64,000 bases of DNA from Curvibacter microcysteis (GTDB lineage: Bacteria; Pseudomonadota; Gammaproteobacteria; Burkholderiales; Burkholderiaceae_C): the NCBI RefSeq assembly GCF_028649455.1, contig NZ_JAQSIO010000008.1, forward strand, positions 124,001-188,000, given 5' to 3'. The notes beneath the pieces were generated by a model, which was given only the letters and a program-made list of their open reading frames with translations, made no database searches and was not told the DNA's origin. The position numbers and the translations under genes are program-made. Each line of letters opens with the position of its first letter. Position 1 is the stretch's first letter. Positions 1 to 8,173 of this stretch are shown here, piece by piece.

Positions 1-41
1 TGCGGGAGGGCGGTGCGTTGGGGGGCGTTGGAGCGGTTCAT
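1..41 (-). CDS. flgH: flgH, L-ring protein (5' end only)
   Basis: An ATG at 41 on the minus strand begins a frame reading MNRSNAPQRTALP before the window ends. It is preceded by an AGGAAGGG ribosome site about 9 nt upstream and lies 91 nt after the flgG stop. In flagellar operons of this type the gene after flgG is flgH, the outer-membrane L-ring lipoprotein. Only 13 codons are visible, so the call rests on position and on the ribosome site, not on protein similarity. Confidence 0.5.
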   Translation of the reverse strand, partial: MNRSNAPQRTALP

Positions 42-132
42 GGCGGGTCCCTTCCTGGGGCGCGGGGCAAGTCGGTGGCGGGCGGGCAGGCGATGCCAGC
101 GGATCAGACAGGCGGGGCCAGCGGCCCGGGCC

Positions 133-915
133 TCAAATCTGGCTGAGCTTTTGCAGCATCTGGTCCGAGGTTTGCACCGCCTTGGAGTTCATTTCATAAG
201 CGCGCTGGGTCTGGATCATGTTGACCAACTCCTGCACGATGTTGACGTTGGAGGTTTCCACAAAGCCTTGCTGCAGCGTGCCCAGGCCGTTGGAGCCAGG
301 GGTGCCGGTGGCGGGTTGGCCCGAGGCGGCGGTTTCGGCGTACAGGTTGCCGCCTTTGGGCTCCAGGCCGGCCGGGTTGACGAAGTTGGCCAGCGCGATG
401 GTGCCCATGGGCTGGGGCGTGGTGTTGCCGGGGATGGTGGCGGTGACCACGCCGTCGGCGCTGATCGACACACTTTGCGCCGTGGCCGGGATGGTCACGC
501 CGTTGGCAACGGGCAGGCCCGCGGACGTGACCATGCGGCCCTGCGAGTCGAGCTGGAAGGAGCCGTCACGGGTGTAGCCAATGGTGCCGTCGGGCATGGT
601 GACCTGGAAGAAGCCATTGCCCTTGACTGCCACGTCCAGCGAGTTGCCCGACTGCTGCATGCTGCCTTGCGCAAAGGAGCGCGCCGTGGCCACGGTGCGC
701 ACGCCCAGGCCCACTTGCAGGCCGGTGGGCAATTGCGACTGCTCGGTGCTGTTGGAGCCGACCTGGCGCAGGTTTTGGTACATCAGGTCTTCGAACACGG
801 CGTTGGCGCGCTTGAAGCCATTGGTGGAGACGTTGGCCAGGTTGTTGGAAATGACATCCAGCTGGGTTTGCTGGGCTTCCATGCCGGTCTTTGAAATCCA
901 GAGCGAATTGATCAT
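133..915 (-). CDS. flgG: Flagellar distal rod protein FlgG
   Basis: FlgG builds the distal rod, the drive shaft between the MS ring and the hook. The 260-residue length is exactly usual for the family. The N-terminus ([16 protein letters not shown], then the rod signature around [13 protein letters not shown]) and the C-terminal amphipathic helix ending [16 protein letters not shown] are the paired D0 segments of rod and hook proteins. It is the sixth gene of a flgBCDEFGH operon transcribed leftward and follows flgF by 26 nt. Confidence 0.97.
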   Translation of the reverse strand: MINSLWISKTGMEAQQTQLDVISNNLANVSTNGFKRANAVFEDLMYQNLRQVGSNSTEQSQLPTGLQVGLGVRTVATARSFAQGSMQQSGNSLDVAVKGNGFFQVTMPDGTIGYTRDGSFQLDSQGRMVTSAGLPVANGVTIPATAQSVSISADGVVTATIPGNTTPQPMGTIALANFVNPAGLEPKGGNLYAETAASGQPATGTPGSNGLGTLQQGFVETSNVNIVQELVNMIQTQRAYEMNSKAVQTSDQMLQKLSQI

Positions 916-941
916 GTCGGTTCTCCGTGGGCGTTCTGGGC

Positions 942-1682
942 TCAGCCCTGAATGTTCAGCAACTGGCTGGCAGATTTGTCATTGGCTTCGGCGCTGGTGA
1001 GCATCTTCATCTGCCCTTCAAACTGGCGCGCAGCCTGGATCAGGCCAACCATGGCCTCGACCGAGTTGACGTTGGAGCCTTCCAGTGCGCCGGTCTGCAC
1101 CTTGGCGGTGGCGTCGTTGTTCAGCGGGTTGCCCGAGGCCGCGCGGAACAGGCCGTCGGTGCCTCGGCGCAGCGGGTCTTCGTTGGTCGGCGTGACCAGT
1201 TTCAGGCGGCCCAGGGTGGTGGGCGGCTGGCCGGTCATCTTGGAGGTCACCGTGCCGTCGGTGCCCAGCGACAGTTCCGAGCCCGGGGGCACGTCAATTG
1301 GCGCGCCGCCGTCAGACAGCACCGGCAGGCCACCCGCGTTGACCAGGGTGCCTGTCGAGGAGACTTGCAGCGAGCCGTTGCGGGTGTAGGCCTCGGTGCC
1401 GTCCAGGCCCTGCACCGCAAACCAGGCATTGCCCTGGGCCATGGCGTCCATGGCGTTGTTGGTGCGTTGGGCGGGGCCCGCATCGTTTTTGTAGCCGGTG
1501 GTCGCTTCGAGTGCGAACACGCGGGTGCTGGCGCCCGGGCCTTGCAGAGGCACCGAGCGGTAAGCGGTCATCTCGGCCCGGAACCCATTGGTGGAGGCAT
1601 TGGCCAGGTTGTTCGACAGCACGCTGGTCAATTGCGTGGCGGCGTTGGCGCCCGTCATTGCGGTGTAGATCAAACGGTCCAT
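942..1682 (-). CDS. flgF: Flagellar proximal rod protein FlgF
   Basis: FlgF is a proximal rod subunit. The 246-residue protein starts [16 protein letters not shown] and carries the rod motif [16 protein letters not shown]; its C-terminal helix ([16 protein letters not shown]) closes the coiled D0 domain. Length and the conserved termini match the family. It lies between flgE and flgG in the rod-hook operon with 26-46 nt spacers. Confidence 0.96.
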   Translation of the reverse strand: MDRLIYTAMTGANAATQLTSVLSNNLANASTNGFRAEMTAYRSVPLQGPGASTRVFALEATTGYKNDAGPAQRTNNAMDAMAQGNAWFAVQGLDGTEAYTRNGSLQVSSTGTLVNAGGLPVLSDGGAPIDVPPGSELSLGTDGTVTSKMTGQPPTTLGRLKLVTPTNEDPLRRGTDGLFRAASGNPLNNDATAKVQTGALEGSNVNSVEAMVGLIQAARQFEGQMKMLTSAEANDKSASQLLNIQG

Positions 1683-1728
1683 GGTGGGTGTCCAGCTGGG
1701 TTCTCAGGCTAAGCGTCAGGCTGCGCGA

Positions 1729-2988
1729 TCAGCGCAGGTTGACCAGGGTGTTCATGATCTGGTCTTCGGTCTTGATGGTTTGGGCGTTGGCTTGGTAGGA
1801 GCGCTGTGCCGTCATCATGTTGACCAGCTCTTGGGTCAGGTCGACGTTGGACTCTTCCAACGCGCCGGCCTGCAGGCTGCCAAAGTTGCCGCTGCCCGGG
1901 GCGCCTTGGGTCGGGGGGCCGGAGGCATAGGTTTCCTTCCAGTCGCCGCCATTGACCTGCATCAGGCCTTGGTTGTTGCGGAAGCTGGCCAGGGCCAGTT
2001 GGCCGGCGGACTGGGTGGTGCCGTTGGAGTAGCTGGCCGTCAAGGTGCCATCTGCGCCAATCTTCACGCCCGTGAGCTTGCCGTCGGCATAGCCGGTTTG
2101 CGACACATTGTTGGTGGCGAAGGCCGAGGCGAACTGGGTCGTGCCCTTGAGGTCCAGGGTGAAGGCCACCGGGTTGGCGCCGTTGGTGGTCGGCGTCGGG
2201 CCCGCGATGCTGATCTTGCCGTTGGTGGCGGGCGTGGTGGTCAGGGCGCCGCTGGAGTCAAAGCTCACGGTGGAGGCGCTGCTGATCGCGCCCGAGCCGG
2301 TCTTGGTGTAGACGTTCCAGGTGTTGGTGGCCGAGGCCTTCTGGAAGTACACCGTCACGGGGATGGCCGTGCCCAGCGAGTCGTAGGCGTTGAAGGTGGT
2401 GCTGTACTGGGCCAGCAAGGGGTCGGTCGCGTCTTGCGGCGAGCCGGCCGTGGCCGTGTTGGGCAGGTTGAACTGGGCGGTGGCGCCGTAGGTGGTGGGC
2501 GAGGTGGTGATGTCGTCGCCGGTGGCCTTGGCGGCGATCGAGCCCGAGGTGGGCAGGGTCAGCGGCACGGGGTTGGTGCTCAAGGGCTTGCCAGTGGTGG
2601 GGCTGGTTTGGTAGCCCAGCACCTTGGCGCCGTTGTTGGTGACGATGTTGCCGGTCTTGTCGAGCTTGAAGTTGCCCGCGCGGGTGTAGCCGGCCGAGCC
2701 GTCAGCTTCTTGCAGTTGGAAGAAGCCGTTGCCGTTGATGGCCACGTCCAGGTTGTTGCCGGTGATGTTCAGCGTCCCTTGCGAGAACTGCTGGGCCACG
2801 GCCGCCACCGACACCCCGATGCCCGAGTTGTCGCCACCGGCCACGCCGATGGCCGAAGAGACGAGTTCGGAGAACTCGGCGCGCGATGCCTTCATGCCAT
2901 ACGTGTTGGCGTTGGCGATGTTGTTGCCGATGACGTCCAGCCCCTTGGCGGAGGCGTTGAGTCCGGAGAGGCCTGCTTGGAAACCCAT
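1729..2988 (-). CDS. flgE: Flagellar hook protein FlgE
   Basis: FlgE polymerises into the flexible hook outside the outer membrane. At 419 residues it is ordinary for a betaproteobacterial hook protein. The N-terminus (MGFQAGLSGLNASAKGLDV, NNIANANTYG) and the C-terminus (MMTAQRSYQANAQTIKT) are the conserved D0 helices. The centre is rich in Thr, Ser, Ala and Gly, as expected for the exposed D1/D2 domains. A GGAG site lies just upstream of the ATG. Confidence 0.97.
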   Translation of the reverse strand: MGFQAGLSGLNASAKGLDVIGNNIANANTYGMKASRAEFSELVSSAIGVAGGDNSGIGVSVAAVAQQFSQGTLNITGNNLDVAINGNGFFQLQEADGSAGYTRAGNFKLDKTGNIVTNNGAKVLGYQTSPTTGKPLSTNPVPLTLPTSGSIAAKATGDDITTSPTTYGATAQFNLPNTATAGSPQDATDPLLAQYSTTFNAYDSLGTAIPVTVYFQKASATNTWNVYTKTGSGAISSASTVSFDSSGALTTTPATNGKISIAGPTPTTNGANPVAFTLDLKGTTQFASAFATNNVSQTGYADGKLTGVKIGADGTLTASYSNGTTQSAGQLALASFRNNQGLMQVNGGDWKETYASGPPTQGAPGSGNFGSLQAGALEESNVDLTQELVNMMTAQRSYQANAQTIKTEDQIMNTLVNLR

Positions 2989-3022
2989 GTTGTGCTCCTT
3001 GGATGGTGAAGGGTTGGGGGGC

Positions 3023-3730
3023 TCAGTAAACCGAAACGATCTTGTCGTAGCTCACCGTGCCGCCGTTTTTGAGCGTGATGGCGAGTGCGCCGTTGTTGCT
3101 GCCCACCGAGCTCACCTTGTCGTGGCTGTAAGTGGTGGGGGTGACGCTGCTGCTGCCGTTCTTGGCCACCACCGTGTACTTGAGCGCTTCCTTGCCCTTG
3201 TACGAAGAAGCGTCCCAGCTGACATCGTGGCGTCCAGCGCTTTGCGTGCCCATGGGCACGGTGGCCAGCAACTGGCCGCTGGCGGTGCTGATCTGCACCT
3301 GCACGTCGGCTGCATTGCTGGGCAGGTCGAAGGTGCCGGTGGCGGTGACCTTACCGGCCGCGTCGGTGCTGGTGCCCAGGGTGTTGCCACTGGTGAGCAC
3401 CTCGCGCCCAATCAGGGAGCCGCCCTGCATCAGCTGCATGGACGAGAACTGGCTGGCCATGGTCTGCATGGTGGAGTTGAGCTGCTGGATGCCGGTGACG
3501 GTGTTGATCTGCGCGATCTGCGAGGTCATCTGCGCGTTGTCCACCGGGTTCATCGGGTCTTGGTGCGTCATCTGCGCCACCAGCAGCTTGAGAAAGCGGT
3601 CTTGCTGGTCGGCGGGGCTGCTTTGCTCCAGACCATTGGCGCTGGCGCTGGTGCTGCTGCCGGTGCTGGCCGTGCTGCTGTTGGTGTTGTAGCTGTAGTT
3701 GCCGCTGGCGTCGACGGAAATGCTGGACAT
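3023..3730 (-). CDS. flgD: Flagellar hook capping protein FlgD
   Basis: FlgD is the scaffold cap that guides FlgE assembly and is discarded later. The 235-residue protein has a Ser/Thr/Ala-rich export-competent N-terminus, then the conserved cap segment with DRFLKLLVAQMTHQDPMNP near residues 45-63, followed by a beta-rich FlgD_ig/tudor-like half. The start is supported by an AGGAG site about 7 nt upstream. It precedes flgE in transcription order. Confidence 0.96.
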   Translation of the reverse strand: MSSISVDASGNYSYNTNSSTASTGSSTSASANGLEQSSPADQQDRFLKLLVAQMTHQDPMNPVDNAQMTSQIAQINTVTGIQQLNSTMQTMASQFSSMQLMQGGSLIGREVLTSGNTLGTSTDAAGKVTATGTFDLPSNAADVQVQISTASGQLLATVPMGTQSAGRHDVSWDASSYKGKEALKYTVVAKNGSSSVTPTTYSHDKVSSVGSNNGALAITLKNGGTVSYDKIVSVY

Positions 3731-3760
3731 GGGGCGCTCCTAGGGGCGGTTGGCCTGGGT

Positions 3761-4168
3761 TCAAGAACCCATTTGCAGGGTCTTGAGAAGCAATGACTTG
3801 GCGGTGTTCATCACTTCGACGTTGTTCTGGTAGGCCCGTGAAGCCGAGATCATGTTGACCATCTCCTCCACTGGGTTGACGTTGGAATGGGCGACAAAGC
3901 CATCGGCGTCGGCCATCGGGTGGTTGGGGTCGAAATCCTTGCGGCCTGGCTGGTTGTTTTCGGTGATGGCGCTGACCTTGACGCCCGCCGTGGTGCCGTT
4001 GTCGGCCATGGGCACGGTCTGGAACACCACCTGGCGCGCCTTGTAGGTCTGGCCATCGGGGCCCGCCATGGCGTCGGCGTTGGCCATGTTGCTGGCCACC
4101 ACGTTGAGGCGCTGGGACTGCGCGCTGATGGCGCTGCCCGAGACGTTGAAGATGGAGAACATCGACAT
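3761..4168 (-). CDS. flgC: Flagellar proximal rod protein FlgC
   Basis: FlgC is a proximal rod subunit. The 135-residue protein begins MSMFSIFNVSGSAISAQSQR, contains the rod motif ASNMANADA and ends with the helix NMISASRAYQNNVEVMNTAK. Length and both terminal helices match the family. It sits between flgB and flgD, with about 30 nt on each side. Confidence 0.96.
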   Translation of the reverse strand: MSMFSIFNVSGSAISAQSQRLNVVASNMANADAMAGPDGQTYKARQVVFQTVPMADNGTTAGVKVSAITENNQPGRKDFDPNHPMADADGFVAHSNVNPVEEMVNMISASRAYQNNVEVMNTAKSLLLKTLQMGS

Positions 4169-4196
4169 GGGTTGCCTTGCCTTTCTGGAGAGCCGC

Positions 4197-4649
4197 TCAC
4201 TGGCCCTGGATGGCGCTCAGAATGGTCTTGGAGTAACCATTGATGAAGCGCAGGGTGGCTTCGTAGCGCACCGAGTTATCGACAAAATTGGCCCGTTCGC
4301 GGTCCAGGTCCACCGTGTTGTTGTCCATCGCCGGTTGCGATTGCACCGTGTAGCCCTGCTGCAGCGAGGTCGTGGACAGCATGGGCAGCGGGATGTGGCC
4401 GGCCTGCGTCGCCCCTTGCTGGCTGGGTGTCGACGCCAGCGCACTGCCCGTGCCCGGGGCGGTGGGCTTGAGCGTCAGGTTGTTGGCGCTGGTCGCGTCG
4501 CGCATGGCGTCGGCGAACTTGAAGTCGCGTGCCACGTAGCCGGGGGTGTCGGCGTTGGCGATGTTGCTCGCGATCGTCCGCTGACGCTCCGACCGCAGCG
4601 TCAATGCCTTGGCCTGGAAGTCGAGGGGTTGGATCATTTTGTTGAGCAT
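4197..4649 (-). CDS. flgB: Flagellar proximal rod protein FlgB
   Basis: FlgB is the first proximal rod subunit and the first gene of the leftward rod-hook operon. The 150-residue protein has the N-terminal MIQPLDFQAKALTLRSERQR segment and the rod motif IASNIANADTPGY; a Thr/Pro/Ala-rich loop occupies the middle. The operon promoter must lie in the 200 bp shared with the divergent flgA, where a CCAATAA dyad is seen. Confidence 0.95.
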   Translation of the reverse strand: MLNKMIQPLDFQAKALTLRSERQRTIASNIANADTPGYVARDFKFADAMRDATSANNLTLKPTAPGTGSALASTPSQQGATQAGHIPLPMLSTTSLQQGYTVQSQPAMDNNTVDLDRERANFVDNSVRYEATLRFINGYSKTILSAIQGQ

Positions 4650-4711
4650 GGCGGTTCTCTGTTCGGCGGTGGTCTCGGGTGAGGTGGGGGCGGTTCTCCG
4701 GCTTGCTGTCG

Positions 4712-4740
4712 ATTATGGAAATCCGCCGCCCAGCCAATAA
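4712..4740. promoter_or_regulatory. Imperfect dyad ATTATGG-N15-CCAATAA in the flgB/flgA intergenic region
   Basis: ATTATGG (4712-4718) faces CCAATAA (4734-4740) across 15 nt, 63 bp upstream of the flgB start and 112 bp upstream of the flgA start. A closely related, perfect dyad lies before fliL, and the CCAATAAT half lies before fliF. This suggests a shared class-II flagellar operator or promoter element. The regulator is unknown from sequence alone. Confidence 0.35.
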
Positions 4741-4851
4741 GGCAATGAAGGCGTGGAAATCCGTGTTGTTCGCGGGATGCTGCGCGGCCCAGCGGCCTAC
4801 AGTTCGCTCGTCTCAATGGGGCCTTTGGGCCCATCGCAACAGGGGTTCACC

Positions 4852-5616
4852 ATGAAATCGTTTGGCATTCAAAGCACTTGGCGCCCACTGGCTTGGTTGC
4901 TGGCGGGTGCTTTGGCATGGGCCGCCCCGTTGGTGGGCGCCCAGGGCGTCGCCCCCGCTGCTGCACCGTCCGAGTCCGTCGGGCCCGAAGCGGCCCGACT
5001 GACCCAGCGCTGGATCGACCAGGAACTGGCGCGCAGCCCAGCGCTGCAAAACGGGGCCTTGCGCATGGAGGTGGTGGTGGGCACGCTGGACGAGCGTTTG
5101 CGCCTGGCGCCTTGCAGCCGGGTGGAACCCTATTTGCCGCCCGGCCAGCGCCTGTGGGGCAAAACCCGCCTGGGTTTGCGCTGCCTGGAAGGCGTGACGC
5201 GCTGGAATGTCTTTTTGCCCGTGCAGGTCAAGGCTTTTGGCCCGGCTTGGGTGCTCAAGGGCGGTGTGCCCTCGGGCGCGCCTTTGATGATGGACGATGC
5301 CATGGAGGCCGAAGTCGACTGGGCAGCCGAAAACGCCGCCATCCTCAGCGACCCGGCCCAGTGGGTGGGCTCCATCGCCACCCGGGCTTTGTTGCCGGGC
5401 CAGGCCCTGCGCCATGCCATGGTCAAGCCGCCGCAAGCCTTTGCCGCAGGGGCCCAGGTTCGGGTGGTGGCCCAGGGGCCGGGCTTTCAAGTGACGGCCG
5501 ATGGCCAGGCCTTGGGCGGCGGGGTGATCGGTCAGTTGGTGCGGGTCCGCATGGACAATGGCCGCATCATGTCAGGCTTGGTTCTGGATAAAAACACAGT
5601 CCAGATCGAGATTTGA
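4852..5616 (+). CDS. flgA: Flagellar P-ring assembly chaperone FlgA
   Basis: FlgA is a periplasmic chaperone needed for P-ring (FlgI) assembly. I chose the ATG at 4852 because a signal peptide begins there (MKSFGIQSTWRPLAWLLAGA, cut near GAQG); upstream in-frame starts would spoil it. The remaining 254-residue protein has the SAF-like FlgA domain, with LPVQVKAFGPAWV and a C-terminal VRMDNGRIMSGLVLDKNTV segment. It is divergent from flgB and followed by flgM after 103 nt. Confidence 0.94.
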   Translation: MKSFGIQSTWRPLAWLLAGALAWAAPLVGAQGVAPAAAPSESVGPEAARLTQRWIDQELARSPALQNGALRMEVVVGTLDERLRLAPCSRVEPYLPPGQRLWGKTRLGLRCLEGVTRWNVFLPVQVKAFGPAWVLKGGVPSGAPLMMDDAMEAEVDWAAENAAILSDPAQWVGSIATRALLPGQALRHAMVKPPQAFAAGAQVRVVAQGPGFQVTADGQALGGGVIGQLVRVRMDNGRIMSGLVLDKNTVQIEI

Positions 5617-5650
5617 GCCTGGATTTTTTCCGCCTTTTTTGCAATTGGGC

Positions 5651-5677
5651 TAAAGTTCCTCCCCCGGCTGTCGAAGA
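5651..5677 (+). promoter_or_regulatory. Sigma-28-type promoter of flgM
   Basis: TAAAGTTC (5651-5658), then exactly 11 nt, then GTCGAAGA (5670-5677). The enterobacterial FliA consensus is TAAAGTTT-N11-GCCGATAA, so the -35 block matches 7 of 8 and the -10 block 5 of 8. It lies 43 nt before the flgM start. Sigma-28 control of flgM is a known feedback arrangement. Confidence 0.6.
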
Positions 5678-5719
5678 TACAAGCACGGTACTCCATCAAT
5701 AGGGGTCTTGGAGAGAACG

Positions 5720-6034
5720 ATGAAAATTGGTCAAACGCCAGACATCCCTGTTGCACTGACGACAACAGGGACGCAAGTCACGGGGCAGGGAGCGGCGGCG
5801 CCCCCAGTCAAAAAGTCGAGCAACACCAGCTCGGGTTCCGGTTCGTCGGTGTCGGTGTCCAACCTGGCCAAGTCGCTGGATTCGGGTTCGAACGACGGTG
5901 ACATGGACATGGACAAAGTCAACGCGGTGAAGTCGGCGATCGACAACGGTACTTACAAAGTGAACGCCGGCGCCATCGCCGACAAGCTCCTGTCCAACGC
6001 CCAGGAAATCCTGTCGCGTGGTGAGACGCAGTAA
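5720..6034 (+). CDS. flgM: Anti-sigma-28 factor FlgM
   Basis: FlgM binds FliA (sigma-28) and holds it inactive until the hook is complete and FlgM is exported. The chosen ATG at 5720 follows a GGAGAG site and gives 104 residues. The N-terminal half is disordered and Ser/Gly/Thr-rich; the C-terminal half has the FliA-binding helices (KVNAVKSAIDNGTYKVNAGA, IADKLL). It has its own sigma-28-like promoter, and a flgN-like gene follows. Confidence 0.93.
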   Translation: MKIGQTPDIPVALTTTGTQVTGQGAAAPPVKKSSNTSSGSGSSVSVSNLAKSLDSGSNDGDMDMDKVNAVKSAIDNGTYKVNAGAIADKLLSNAQEILSRGETQ

Positions 6035-6042
6035 TGCTTTCC

Positions 6043-6064
6043 AAGTAAGCATGTGCTTACTTTT
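6043..6064 (+). terminator. Terminator-like hairpin between flgM and flgN
   Basis: AAGTAAGCA (6043-6051) and TGCTTACTT (6054-6062) are perfect inverted repeats followed by TTTT. The hairpin starts 9 nt after the flgM stop. The AT-rich stem suggests a partial terminator or attenuator that would lower flgN expression relative to flgM. Confidence 0.5.
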
Positions 6065-6089
6065 AGATTGATCCTTTCCCTTCGTGCCC

Positions 6090-6452
6090 ATGCAGTTGTC
6101 CGCTTTCAGTGACTTGCTCTTGTCCATCGAGGCCGAGCTGGAAGCGGTTGCCCAGGCTTTGGGCAGCCAGGACGCGGGTCAGATTGAGCGTGGCGCCCAG
6201 GCCTTGCGCGACGCCACAGCCCGTTTGGCCGCCGGCCCTTTGCCTGCCGCCGCTTCGCTGACACCCGACCTGAGCCAGCGCCTACGCTCGGTGAGCGCCC
6301 GGATGGCTTTGCTGCGCGAAACCCTCTTGCGCCTGCAAGCCCAAACCGAGCGCGCGGTGGCCACTTTGCTGCCGCAAGCCGCTCCTGGCGCCACCTACGG
6401 CCAGTCTTTTGGCCGGCCAGGCACCGGCCTGTCCAAAGCCTACAAATCCTGA
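6090..6452 (+). CDS. flgN: FlgN-like chaperone for hook-filament junction proteins
   Basis: FlgN is the cytoplasmic export chaperone of FlgK and FlgL. This 120-residue protein is almost all helical, Leu/Ala/Arg-rich and directly after flgM, the standard place for flgN. Sequence conservation in the family is low, so the call leans on position, size and helical character. A GTG at 6084 is an alternative start; neither start has a clear ribosome site. Confidence 0.75.
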   Translation: MQLSAFSDLLLSIEAELEAVAQALGSQDAGQIERGAQALRDATARLAAGPLPAAASLTPDLSQRLRSVSARMALLRETLLRLQAQTERAVATLLPQAAPGATYGQSFGRPGTGLSKAYKS

Positions 6453-6529
6453 TTCCCCGCCTCGCCTGGGGCGTGGCGACCATGGCACACTGCGCTGTCC
6501 CCGGACCCCTCGCTCCGGCGGAGAAGCCC

Positions 6530-7429
6530 ATGCCATCCCCTTCCCCTGTTTGGTCCGACGCTGACCTGCTCAGCCTCCAGCAGGCCGTGGCCTGCCTGGA
6601 GGCCCCGTCGCTGACCCTGAAGATCACCCAGTTGCTGGGTTCCCCCCTCGAGAAAGCCATGGCCCGCCTGCCCGATTCGGCACGCGCAGGTCTGCAGCAG
6701 GCCACCCGCGTGGCGCTGGAGAAGGCGGTCCATGCCGCGTTTGCCACCCTGTCCAGCGCGGCGCCCGTGCCTCAGGCGGAGGCGCAGGCCAGCGTTCCGG
6801 GGCGGTTTTCGCGTTGGCGGCCGGGTCCGGCCCGGCTGCAAGCCGCGTCGGAGCTGGGGCACAAGGTGGCGGTGGGGCTGTCGGGGGCGGTGGGGGGCTG
6901 GTTGGGGCCGGTGTCGACGCTGGCGGAGCTGCCCGCGTCCACCTTGTTGATCCTGCGCGCCATTGCCGATGTGGCGCGCAGCGAAGGCGCCGATTTGAAT
7001 GACCCCGCTGTCAAGACCGAATGCCTGACGGTGTTCGCCCTGGGTTCCCCTTCGCCCAGCGACGACGCCACCGAGTCTGCCTACTACGCGGCGCGCACGG
7101 CCACGGCCTGGCTGGTGCGCGAAGCTGGCGCGGCGCTGGGCCAGGCCGCGACACAGCAGTGGGGCGGTTCCGTGGCGGCACAGGGGCTGGCCAAGGTCAT
7201 CGAGGCGGTGGCCAGCCGTTTGGGGGTGGTGATCACCGAAAAAGTGGCGGCCCAGTCGGTGCCGGTGTTGGGCGCCGTGGCGGGGGCGGCCCTCAACACC
7301 TTGTTCATGGCGCATTTCCAGTCGGTGGCGCGCGGGCACTTTGTGGTCAAGCGGCTGGAGGCCCGTTATGGTCCAGAGGCGGTGCAGGCGGCTTACCTGG
7401 GCTTGAGCGGCACGGCGAGCCGGCGCTGA
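6530..7429 (+). CDS. EcsC-family protein
   Basis: The ATG at 6530 follows a GCGGAG site and gives 299 residues; in-frame starts at 6473 and 6482 lack one. Residues from about 125 on carry EcsC-family features: a Gly-rich hydrophobic stretch (KVAVGLSGAVGGWLGPVSTL), LPASTLLILRAIADVARSEG, and a late hydrophobic helix before FQSVARGHFVVKRLEARYGP. EcsC-family proteins have no agreed biochemical role; some are linked to transport or secretion. It converges on fliA. Confidence 0.75.
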   Translation: MPSPSPVWSDADLLSLQQAVACLEAPSLTLKITQLLGSPLEKAMARLPDSARAGLQQATRVALEKAVHAAFATLSSAAPVPQAEAQASVPGRFSRWRPGPARLQAASELGHKVAVGLSGAVGGWLGPVSTLAELPASTLLILRAIADVARSEGADLNDPAVKTECLTVFALGSPSPSDDATESAYYAARTATAWLVREAGAALGQAATQQWGGSVAAQGLAKVIEAVASRLGVVITEKVAAQSVPVLGAVAGAALNTLFMAHFQSVARGHFVVKRLEARYGPEAVQAAYLGLSGTASRR

Positions 7430-7456
7430 GGCCAGGCGACGCCCCGGTCCGGTGCC

Positions 7457-8173
7457 TCAGTGGCTGCGCATTTTGGCGCGCAGGCGGGCGATGGACTGGC
7501 TGTGCAGCTGGCACACGCGCGATTCGGTGATGCCCAGCACGGCAGCGATTTCCTTGAGGTTCATGTCCTGCTCGTAGTACATGCTCATGATGTACTGCTC
7601 GCGCTCGGGCAGGCCTTCGATGGCGCCCACCAGGGACTGGCGCAGGCGCTGGTTGCGCAGCAGCTCCAGCGGGTCGGCTTCGCTGTCGGCCACGTGCCGG
7701 TCCAGAAAGCTGTCGTCGTCGTCGGCGCCCCCCGTCATGTCCTCGAGGTAGACCAGCTGGGTGCCGCGCACGCGGCCCAGCAGGCTTTGGTACTCGCCCA
7801 GGGGCAGTTCGAGTTCGGCGGCAATTTCGGATTCGAGCGGGCTGCGGCCGAGCTTTTGCTCCAGCCGGTGCACCGCGTGTTCAATGTCTTTTTGGCTCTT
7901 GCGCGAGCCGCGCGACATCCAGTCGCCCTCGCGCAACTCGTCGAGCATGGCGCCGCGAATGCGCTGGGTGGCAAAGGTTTCAAACTGCACGCCCTGGCTG
8001 GCCTGGTAGCGGGTGAGTGCCTCGGTCAAGCCGATCATGCCCACCTGGATCAGGTCATCCACTTCGACATTGGGCGGCAGCTTGGCGATCATGTGGTGCG
8101 CGAGCTTGCGCACCAGTGGCACGTACTGCCTGATCAGTGCTTCCCGGTCGAGTTGACCTTTTGCCGTGTACAT
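7457..8173 (-). CDS. fliA: RNA polymerase sigma-28 factor FliA
   Basis: FliA directs transcription of late flagellar, motor and chemotaxis genes and is held in check by FlgM. The ATG at 8173 gives MYTAKGQLDREALIRQYVP and 238 residues, the usual size; a longer frame upstream runs into the preceding gene. Region 2 (DDLIQVGMIGLTEALTRY) and region 4 with its helix-turn-helix (LKEIAAVLGITESRVCQLHS) are clear. Its start overlaps the stop of the FlhG-like gene by 1 nt (TGATG), indicating translational coupling. Confidence 0.97.
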   Translation of the reverse strand: MYTAKGQLDREALIRQYVPLVRKLAHHMIAKLPPNVEVDDLIQVGMIGLTEALTRYQASQGVQFETFATQRIRGAMLDELREGDWMSRGSRKSQKDIEHAVHRLEQKLGRSPLESEIAAELELPLGEYQSLLGRVRGTQLVYLEDMTGGADDDDSFLDRHVADSEADPLELLRNQRLRQSLVGAIEGLPEREQYIMSMYYEQDMNLKEIAAVLGITESRVCQLHSQSIARLRAKMRSH

